Source: VGEM01 sp033764265 (GTDB lineage Bacteria > Pseudomonadota > Alphaproteobacteria > Rhodospirillales > Rhodospirillaceae). From it: a stretch of DNA of 6,230 bases. Below, in pieces: positions 1-6,230 of this stretch (the stretch's first letter is position 1; each line of letters starts with the position of its first letter). The position numbers were made by a program, and so were the translations under genes. The DNA lies in the NCBI GenBank assembly GCA_033764265.1, contig JANRJB010000298.1, forward strand, positions 1 through 6,230. Direction: 5' to 3'. Under the pieces are notes generated by a model that had not been told where the DNA came from, ran no database searches, and worked only from the letters and a program-made list of their open reading frames with translations.

Positions 1-665
1 TCGGCGCGCAGGCGGATCACCAGCACGCTGACGAAATACGCGTTGCAGGCGGCCACCATCAGCAACAGCGGCGTGGCCATCGATGCGTCCACCGTCAGGC
101 CTTGCATGGTCTTGATCGAGGGCTGGTGCAGCGTGTTCCACCATTCCACCGAGAAGTGGATGATCGGCACATTGACCACGCCGACCAGGGCCAGCACGGC
201 CTGGGCCTTGTCGCCGCGCTCTTGGTCGTCGAAGGCATCGCCCAGCACGATGTAGCCGACGTACAGGAAAAACAGGATCAGCATACTGGTCAGCCGCGCG
301 TCCCACACCCAGGGCGCGCCCCACATCGGCTCGCCCCACAGCATGCCGGTCAACAGGCACAGCGCGCAGAACATCGCGCCCACAGGCGCGGCGGCGCGGG
401 CAGCCAGGTGCGCGATCGCGTGCCGCCAGATCAGGAACACCGCGCTCGACACCGCCATCATGGTGTAGACCATCAGCGCCATCCACGCCGCCGGCACATG
501 GACATACATGATCCGCACGGTTTCGCCCTGCTGATAGTCGGGCGGCGAGGTGATCAGCGCCATCGGCAGGCCCACCGCAAAGCAGATCACCGCCACCGCC
601 GTGGTCCACGGCGCGATGCGGCCGGCGATGGCCATGAACGTGGTGGGATTGGCGTACTTATGCAT
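1..665 (-). CDS. ccmC: CcmC, heme-handling protein of cytochrome c maturation (3' end cut off by the window)
   Basis: CcmC is an inner-membrane protein that presents heme to the chaperone CcmE on the periplasmic side during System I cytochrome c biogenesis. My translation of the minus strand gives 221 codons with no stop before the window edge; the family is usually about 240-250 residues, so only the C-terminal tail is missing. The start at 665 gives MHKYANP, which matches the usual short N-terminus. The tryptophan-rich WWD segment lies at about W110-D122 (WGEPMW, then WVWD, followed by ARLTS). The two expected axial heme histidines are H56 in YVHVPAAW and H180 in EWWNTLHQ. Their spacing equals that of H60 and H184 in E. 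coli CcmC. Several hydrophobic segments fit a six-helix membrane protein. No Shine-Dalgarno sequence is visible before the ATG. A short ORF overlaps the start in another frame and might couple translation. The gene is third in the ccmABC order, with an unusual 161-bp gap before it. Confidence 0.96.
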   Translation of the reverse strand, partial: MHKYANPTTFMAIAGRIAPWTTAVAVICFAVGLPMALITSPPDYQQGETVRIMYVHVPAAWMALMVYTMMAVSSAVFLIWRHAIAHLAARAAAPVGAMFCALCLLTGMLWGEPMWGAPWVWDARLTSMLILFFLYVGYIVLGDAFDDQERGDKAQAVLALVGVVNVPIIHFSVEWWNTLHQPSIKTMQGLTVDASMATPLLLMVAACNAYFVSVLVIRLRA

Positions 666-807
666 GGGTGAACGGTCTCGGCACGGTCGACACCCGCGCG
701 GGCGTCGAGGCAGACATAGCCCCTGCCGCCCAGGCTCTCCAGAAGAATTCGCCGCGCGCCGTCCGAGGGGGTGTCGGCATCAGAATAAACCTTTGAAATA
801 AATCACT

Positions 808-813
808 ATTATA
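808..813 (-). promoter_or_regulatory. Candidate -10 element upstream of ccmC
   Basis: The minus strand reads TATAAT here, a perfect sigma-70 -10 hexamer inside an AT-rich patch (about 781-815) that stands out in this GC-rich window. It lies just past the ccmB stop and about 140 bp before the ccmC start, so it could drive ccmC separately from ccmAB. No good -35 hexamer is found 16-18 bp upstream, where the sequence is the GC-rich end of ccmB, and there is no extended TG. The call rests on the -10 match and its location only. Confidence 0.3.
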
Positions 814-826
814 CCTGTGGTCGCGC

Positions 827-1489
827 TCACTCCAGGGCATGGCGCACGGCGGCGGTGGCGGCCCACGGGCACAGCGCCAGGGCCAGCAGCAACAGCCCGC
901 CCAGCACCTTCAGCGGCACGTCGGCGGCAAGGTCCAGCAACCCGGCGTCGACCGCGGCGGTGCCGAAGATCAGAATGGGGATGAACAGCGGCAACAGCAG
1001 CACGCCGAGCAGCACGCCGCCGCGCCGCGCGCCCAGCACCAGCGCGGCGCCGACCGCACCCAGCAGGCTCAGCGTCGGCGTGCCCAGCGCCAGGCCGATC
1101 ATCAGCGGCGCAAGCCCCCCTACGGGCATCTGCAAAGCGACGGCGACCGCGGGCGCCATCACCAGCAGCGGCGCGGCAGTGGCCAGCCAATGGGCGGTGG
1201 TCTTGGCGGCGACCACGACCAGCGGGTCGGCGTTGATGATCAGCTGGTCGAGCGAGCCGTCGTCGTGATCCTGGGCGAACAGCCGATCGAGCGACAGCAG
1301 CACGGCCAACAACGCCGTGGTCCACACCACCGCGGCGGCGATGCGGGCCTGGGCGTCGGGGCTGGGGCCGACCCCGAAGGCGAACAGCACCGCGACGATG
1401 GCGAAGAACGCCACCACGGTCACGCTGTCGGCGCCATGCCGGAAGGCCAGCGTCAGATCGCGTTTCAGCACGGTCGCGAACGCGCTCAT
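827..1489 (-). CDS. ccmB: CcmB, membrane subunit of the CcmAB heme-chaperone release transporter
   Basis: CcmB is the permease partner of the ATPase CcmA. Together they are thought to use ATP to release holo-CcmE from the CcmC-heme-CcmE complex. The 220-residue product has the usual family length. It opens with a short cytoplasmic stretch (KRDLTLAFR, about residues 9-17) and then has about six hydrophobic segments. The signature is the conserved loop SLDRLFAQD followed by DGSLDQLI, about residues 66-84, typical of CcmB. A glycine- and leucine-rich C-terminal half with a GARRGG loop (about 153-158) also fits. The ATG overlaps the ccmA stop in an ATGA arrangement (1486-1489), so translation is probably coupled; no strong ribosome binding site is needed or seen. 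The family assignment is secure; individual helix boundaries are only estimated. Confidence 0.96.
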   Translation of the reverse strand: MSAFATVLKRDLTLAFRHGADSVTVVAFFAIVAVLFAFGVGPSPDAQARIAAAVVWTTALLAVLLSLDRLFAQDHDDGSLDQLIINADPLVVVAAKTTAHWLATAAPLLVMAPAVAVALQMPVGGLAPLMIGLALGTPTLSLLGAVGAALVLGARRGGVLLGVLLLPLFIPILIFGTAAVDAGLLDLAADVPLKVLGGLLLLALALCPWAATAAVRHALE

Positions 1490-2178
1490 GCCGCCGCGCC
1501 GTCCCAGTTATGCGCCGGCGGCGCGTAATCGTTCATCGACAGCACCGCGCCATCCGCCGCCAGGGCCTCGCCGTGGCTGGCGATCACCACCATGCCGCCG
1601 CGCGCGCGATGGGCGGCAACCGCGGCGGCCAACAGCTTCAGCGCAGCGTCATCCAGCGTGTTGGCTGGCTCGTCCAGCAACCATAGCGGCGCGTGGCCCA
1701 GCAGCACGCGGGCCAGTGCGACCCGGTGGCGCTGGCCGGCCGACAGAACGCGCGCCGGCACGTCCATCAGCGGCGTCAGCGCGAAGGCTTCCACGGCCGG
1801 CGCGACGCTGTCCTCACCGGCGCCGACCAGCCGGGCCCAGAACAACAAGTTTTCGCGCACCGACAGCGACGGCTTGACCGCATCCAGGTGCGCGGCCAGG
1901 CGCACCCGCGCGCCATGCCGTTCGGGATCGTCGCCGATGTCGCGACCGTTCCATTCGATCCGCCCGGTCTGCGCGCGCGACAGGCCGGCCAGCAGGCGCA
2001 AGAGGGTGGACTTGCCGCTGCCGTTGGCGCCGCGCAGTACCAGGGCCTCGCCGCCGTTCAGCGTGAACGACAGGCGCGCGAACACCAACCGCCCGCCGCG
2101 GCGGCAGGCAAGGTCATGGCCGGACAAGGTCGCCGGCGCGAAGCGGTCTGGAGGGGCGCGCGTCACGGCGCGGACCAT
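1486..2178 (-). CDS. ccmA: CcmA, ATP-binding subunit of the cytochrome c maturation transporter
   Basis: This is a 230-residue ABC ATPase, slightly longer than the common 200-215 because of an N-terminal extension of about 15 residues. Motifs in order are: Walker A GANGSGKST (residues 50-58), the ABC signature LSAGQ (145-149) followed by RHRVALAR, Walker B LWLLDEP (165-171) with D169 and E170, a D-loop NTLD (173-176), and the switch histidine H202 in IASHG. The Q-loop region reads HLDAVKPSLSVREN (from H97), with no obvious glutamine; many CcmA proteins resemble this. It acts on the cytoplasmic face with CcmB, to which it is coupled by a 4-bp overlap. The ATG at 2178 has no clear Shine-Dalgarno; a GTG four codons in (residue 5) is an alternative, so the first residues are uncertain. 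Being first of the leftward ccm genes, its promoter should lie in the divergent region up to 2646, but I could not locate it. Confidence 0.95.
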   Translation of the reverse strand: MVRAVTRAPPDRFAPATLSGHDLACRRGGRLVFARLSFTLNGGEALVLRGANGSGKSTLLRLLAGLSRAQTGRIEWNGRDIGDDPERHGARVRLAAHLDAVKPSLSVRENLLFWARLVGAGEDSVAPAVEAFALTPLMDVPARVLSAGQRHRVALARVLLGHAPLWLLDEPANTLDDAALKLLAAAVAAHRARGGMVVIASHGEALAADGAVLSMNDYAPPAHNWDGAAA

Positions 2179-2262
2179 AGCCGAAAACGCGGCCGCGGCG
2201 AGGGACTTGCCGGCCTTATCGATCTGCTCGGGGGACTCTTGGTGCCGGGCTCAGAAGAAAGT

Positions 2263-2310
2263 GGTGGCCGGCGTCTTGGGGGGGAGGGGGGGAGAGCGAC
2301 GCCGGCCACC
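2263..2310. repeat. 13-bp perfect inverted repeat with a G7-A-G7 loop
   Basis: The left arm GGTGGCCGGCGTC (2263-2275) is the exact reverse complement of the right arm GACGCCGGCCACC (2298-2310). The 22-nt loop holds two runs of seven G separated by a single A (2278-2284 and 2286-2292), then AGAGC. The stem has 11 G-C pairs out of 13. It is not followed by a T-run on either strand, so it does not look like a normal intrinsic terminator, and it sits between two divergent genes, where a terminator would be misplaced. On the plus strand the loop could form a G-quadruplex (four GGG tracts are available). The inverted repeat is certain; its function is unknown. Confidence 0.85.
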
Positions 2311-2323
2311 AGTGCGGCTGTCT

Positions 2324-2352
2324 GACCGGGCCGCAGGGGTTGGCGCCCGGTC
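2324..2352. repeat. 8-bp inverted repeat next to the G-rich hairpin
   Basis: GACCGGGC (2324-2331) pairs perfectly with GCCCGGTC (2345-2352) across a 13-nt loop that again contains a GGGG run. It begins 13 bp after the larger hairpin. In DNA this rich in G+C, an 8-bp stem may arise by chance, so only the adjacency to the larger hairpin makes it notable. Confidence 0.5.
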
Positions 2353-2508
2353 GAGCGAGGCGGGTTCCGAAGGAGAGAAGAAACCGCCGCCGCTATGATG
2401 CGAATCTGGTGGGCAAATATGGCGAGAATGGGGACCCCGACATGACATTCCTGTGAGTTTCCCCACGAACCGCAATCTTCGCGAAAACATCAACACTACC
2501 AGTTACTT

Positions 2509-2531
2509 GCGACGAAAATCGGGGTCGTCGC
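2509..2531. repeat. 7-bp inverted repeat upstream of acnA
   Basis: GCGACGA (2509-2515) is mirrored by TCGTCGC (2525-2531) around a 9-nt loop. It ends just before the possible acnA -35 hexamer at 2535. It could be an operator for a dimeric regulator or a chance match; no known regulator motif was recognised. Confidence 0.4.
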
Positions 2532-2534
2532 CCC

Positions 2535-2563
2535 TGGACAATGGCAAGACGGATGTAGATGAT
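2535..2563 (+). promoter_or_regulatory. Candidate acnA promoter
   Basis: TGGACA (2535-2540) matches the sigma-70 -35 consensus at five of six positions. GATGAT (2558-2563) matches the -10 consensus at four of six, with an ideal 17-bp spacer. Transcription would begin around 2570, giving a leader of about 75 nt that includes the hairpin at 2583-2608. A TATGAT at 2394-2399 is another -10-like hexamer but lacks a -35 at the right distance. The call is based only on consensus similarity. Confidence 0.35.
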
Positions 2564-2582
2564 GCGGCCTCACGGCAACCGA

Positions 2583-2608
2583 CGGAGTCCGGCTTGAGCC
2601 GGCCTCCG
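2583..2608 (+). promoter_or_regulatory. Hairpin in the predicted acnA 5' leader
   Basis: CGGAG (2583-2587) pairs with CTCCG (2604-2608), and CCGGC (2589-2593) pairs with GCCGG (2598-2602), separated by one T-C mismatch and closed by a TTGA tetraloop. The result is a ten-pair, GC-rich hairpin ending 26 nt before the aconitase ribosome binding site. No run of T follows, so it is not an intrinsic terminator. It could stabilise the mRNA or bind a regulator. Some bacterial aconitases in their apo form bind mRNA, including their own in E. coli, but this hairpin lacks the CAGUGN loop of eukaryotic iron-responsive elements. Confidence 0.5.
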
Positions 2609-2634
2609 ATCAATCGTAGCGCGGCAATGTCCGC

Positions 2635-2641
2635 AGGGGAG
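2635..2641 (+). promoter_or_regulatory. acnA ribosome binding site
   Basis: AGGGGAG ends 5 nt before the ATG at 2647, which is good Shine-Dalgarno sequence and spacing. It fixes the start codon of acnA and argues against the overlapping open frame from 2453, which lacks such a site. Confidence 0.75.
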
Positions 2642-2646
2642 AGCCC

Positions 2647-5334
<2,688 letters not shown>

Positions 5335-5341
5335 GGCGCGG

Positions 5342-5770
5342 TTACGCGATACCGGTGCGGTCGCGCAAGCGGGCCCTCAGGGCTGTCGGCGTGATGATCG
5401 GGACGGCGACGTGCCGGGCCGCAGCCAGCAGCGCCCGATCGCCGGTGACGATCGAATCGGCGCGCCCCGCCAAGGCCAACTCTAGAAACGGAAGATCGTC
5501 CGGGTCTTCGCACCACGCCGGATCGACCGGCACGTCAGTTCTGGTTATGCTCTCGCAGAAGGGCAGATAGAGCGCGACCAGAGCCTCCCGCAAGGCCGGC
5601 GGCAATCGGAACTTCGGGTAGGCCGTCACGTCCAAGAATTCTTGCGCGGTCGTCCGGCTGACCAGCGGAATCACAAGCCGCGCGGTCCAGGCGTCCCGCA
5701 GCCAAGCCAGCCGCCCGCGGTCAAATATCAATGCCGACACCAAGACGTTGGTGTCCAGCACCACCCTCAT
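5342..5770 (-). CDS. PIN-domain toxin-type ribonuclease, partner of the AbrB-type antitoxin
   Basis: This is a 142-residue PIN-domain protein of the type often annotated as the putative toxin component, PIN family. PIN toxins are Mg-dependent ribonucleases, but the target of this one is unknown. The expected acidic residues are present: D6 in VVLDTNVLVSAL, E44 in TTAQEFLDV, D91 or D92 in EDPDDLPFLELA, and D111 in IVTGDRALL. The AYPKFRLP stretch (50-57) and the C-terminal VPIITPTAL strand (123-131) also fit this family. I chose the ATG at 5770 because it puts the first beta-strand at the N-terminus and overlaps the antitoxin stop in an ATGA arrangement. The open frame extends 29 codons further upstream, but only through antitoxin coding sequence. 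No Shine-Dalgarno is visible, so translation probably depends on the upstream gene. The gene looks intact; toxicity is inferred from family and context only. Confidence 0.9.
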   Translation of the reverse strand: MRVVLDTNVLVSALIFDRGRLAWLRDAWTARLVIPLVSRTTAQEFLDVTAYPKFRLPPALREALVALYLPFCESITRTDVPVDPAWCEDPDDLPFLELALAGRADSIVTGDRALLAAARHVAVPIITPTALRARLRDRTGIA

Positions 5771-6003
5771 TCGGCATTGCGGCGCTTGCGCCGCGCCCAG
5801 GACACGGCGCGCGCCACGTCGGCTTCCGAAATTCCAAGCGCTCTGATCTTCTTCCACGCGGCTTCGGCCAAGCCGATCTGCACCGGGGTCAAGACGATGC
5901 GGCCCCGGCTGACGGTGGCCTGGAAATAGGTCGGGCTGCCGACCATTTCCACCGCCGCTTTGGGCAGCGTGATCTGGTTCTTAGACGTGCGTTTGGCCAG
6001 CAT
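5767..6003 (-). CDS. AbrB/MazE-like antitoxin of the PIN toxin pair
   Basis: This 78-residue protein begins MLAKRTSKNQITLPKAAV, a swapped-hairpin AbrB-type DNA-binding strand (about residues 1-40, ending GRIVLTPV). A helical C-terminal region follows, with GISEADVARAVSWAR at 57-71, presumably the part that wraps the toxin. The pairing with a PIN protein directly downstream and a 4-bp overlap is typical of type II toxin-antitoxin operons, in which the antitoxin neutralises the toxin and represses the operon. An in-frame ATG at 6042 would give 91 residues. I prefer 6003 because it begins at the conserved domain, and because the extra 13 codons run over tandem repeats and a TATGAT -10-like hexamer that look regulatory. 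Neither start has a good Shine-Dalgarno. Confidence 0.87.
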   Translation of the reverse strand: MLAKRTSKNQITLPKAAVEMVGSPTYFQATVSRGRIVLTPVQIGLAEAAWKKIRALGISEADVARAVSWARRKRRNAE

Positions 6004-6017
6004 GGCGTTGTCGGTCG

Positions 6018-6033
6018 AGTAAGGAAGTAAGGA
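6018..6033. repeat. Tandem 8-bp direct repeat AGTAAGGA x2
   Basis: Two perfect abutting copies of AGTAAGGA occur at 6018-6025 and 6026-6033, just upstream of the preferred antitoxin start. The core GTAAGG appears again in inverted orientation at 6089-6094. The position suggests an operator for the antitoxin or a leader element. Confidence 0.6.
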
Positions 6034-6046
6034 CGATATCATATCG
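6034..6046 (-). promoter_or_regulatory. Palindrome with -10-like hexamer upstream of the antitoxin
   Basis: CGATAT and ATATCG flank a single central base, giving a 13-bp perfect inverted repeat. On the minus strand it contains TATGAT (6043-6038), five of six matches to the -10 consensus. A repressor bound here would block the promoter. No good -35 is seen 16-18 bp upstream, so promoter activity is tentative. Transcription would start near 6031, which supports the antitoxin start at 6003 over 6042. Confidence 0.4.
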
Positions 6047-6089
6047 GGCGGGGCGGTCCAGTCCGCCGGCCGCCGTGCCGAACAACATC

Positions 6090-6100
6090 CTTACCGTAAG
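6090..6100. repeat. Inverted repeat CTTAC-C-GTAAG
   Basis: An 11-bp imperfect-centre palindrome (five-base arms, one central C) lies between the antitoxin and the divergent gene at 6148. Its half-sites share GTAAG with the tandem repeats at 6018-6033. It overlaps a possible -35 (TTACCG, 6091-6096) paired with TATGCT (6114-6119) at a 17-bp spacing, a weak candidate promoter for the rightward gene. Confidence 0.45.
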
Positions 6101-6147
6101 CCGGCGCGCGTCGTATGCTCGGCGCCCTGCACCATGCGGAGGTCGCC

Positions 6148-6230
6148 ATGACGATGTCGCGTCGCATCATGATCTCGAGCGCCGCCGGACTTTCGCTGGC
6201 GTCGATGACGCCGCGGCTCACGACGGCGCG
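6148..6230 (+). CDS. Start of an unidentified, probably exported protein (cut by the window edge)
   Basis: Only 27 codons are visible. A strong Shine-Dalgarno GGAGG (6138-6142) lies 5 nt before the ATG, which makes this a real start. The N-terminus reads MTMSRRIMISSAAGLSLAS, followed by MTPRLTTA. It has a twin-arginine pair after a serine, then a short, weakly hydrophobic stretch rich in Ala, Gly, Leu and Ser, resembling a Tat-type or possibly Sec-type signal peptide. The hydrophobic core is short and includes polar residues, so export is only probable. No mature domain is visible and no family can be named. It is divergent from the antitoxin, with 144 bp between starts. Confidence 0.6.
   Translation, partial: MTMSRRIMISSAAGLSLASMTPRLTTA

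Larger units (their letters stand above)
2179..2646. other. Divergent intergenic region between ccmA and acnA
   Basis: This 468-bp stretch separates the leftward ccm genes from rightward acnA and must hold the starts of both transcription units. I see no credible gene in it. Short open frames exist on both strands but are low-complexity and rich in Arg, Pro and Ser. It contains a 13-bp stem with a G-rich loop (2263-2310), an 8-bp stem (2324-2331 with 2345-2352), a 7-bp stem (2509-2515 with 2525-2531), an 8-bp palindrome TTCGCGAA (2478-2485), a possible acnA promoter (2535-2563), and a leader hairpin (2583-2608). Base composition is patchy: purine-rich around 2278-2296 and 2368-2383, and AT-richer at 2394-2520. 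No sequence resembling a known iron-responsive operator was recognised. Confidence 0.8.

Noticed and set aside
102..671. 189-codon plus-strand frame opposite ccmC
   Set aside because: It is the complementary reading of a well-supported ccmC and is full of His, Arg and Gln with no domain.
839..1528. 229-codon plus-strand frame opposite ccmB
   Set aside because: It has extreme Gln/Arg/His content, the mirror of Leu/Ala/Val codons in a membrane protein; a shadow of ccmB.
1592..2398. Plus-strand frames opposite ccmA (268 and 210 codons)
   Set aside because: They are complementary readings of an ABC ATPase with all its motifs on the minus strand.
2251..2496. 81-codon minus-strand frame upstream of ccmA
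   Set aside because: It is rich in Pro, Arg and Ser, spans the G-rich hairpin, and has no domain or clear start signal.
5337..5348. Short CGCG-GTTA-CGCG hairpin between acnA and the PIN gene as a bidirectional terminator
   Set aside because: The stem is only 4 bp and there is no T-run on either side, which is too weak to call a terminator.

Overview
This GC-rich window (roughly two-thirds G+C by eye) looks like the chromosome of an alphaproteobacterium. Two things point there: a leftward ccmA-ccmB-ccmC block (cytochrome c maturation, System I) placed head-to-head with a monomeric AcnA-type aconitase gene, and protein sequences that read like alphaproteobacterial versions. No finer taxonomic placement can be defended from the sequence alone.

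Layout. Positions 1-665 (minus) hold the first 221 codons of ccmC, cut by the window edge. A 161-bp gap with an AT-rich patch and a consensus TATAAT separates it from ccmB (827-1489, minus). ccmB overlaps ccmA (1486-2178, minus) by 4 bp. A 468-bp divergent intergenic region (2179-2646) follows. It has no convincing gene but several inverted repeats, including a 13-bp perfect stem around a G7-A-G7 loop and a hairpin just upstream of the aconitase start. acnA (2647-5334, plus) fills the middle and is full length, with all three Fe-S cysteines. It converges, with only 7 bp between stop codons, on a leftward two-gene PIN/AbrB toxin-antitoxin-type module (toxin 5342-5770, antitoxin 5767-6003). Divergent from that module, at 6148, is the start of an unidentified gene with a good ribosome binding site and a Tat-like N-terminus, cut by the right edge.

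How the genes fit together. CcmA and CcmB form the ABC transporter part that releases holo-CcmE from the CcmC-heme-CcmE complex. CcmC loads heme onto CcmE in the periplasm. Aconitase is a [4Fe-4S] TCA-cycle enzyme, so the divergent promoter region serves two iron-dependent respiratory functions. The toxin-antitoxin pair is an accessory module in an otherwise housekeeping neighbourhood. Its upstream region carries compact repeats and a palindrome that could be its autoregulatory operator.

I do not see a radically new system. The most distinctive signals are non-coding: the G-rich hairpin, the acnA leader hairpin, the ccmB-ccmC gap and the repeat cluster upstream of the antitoxin.
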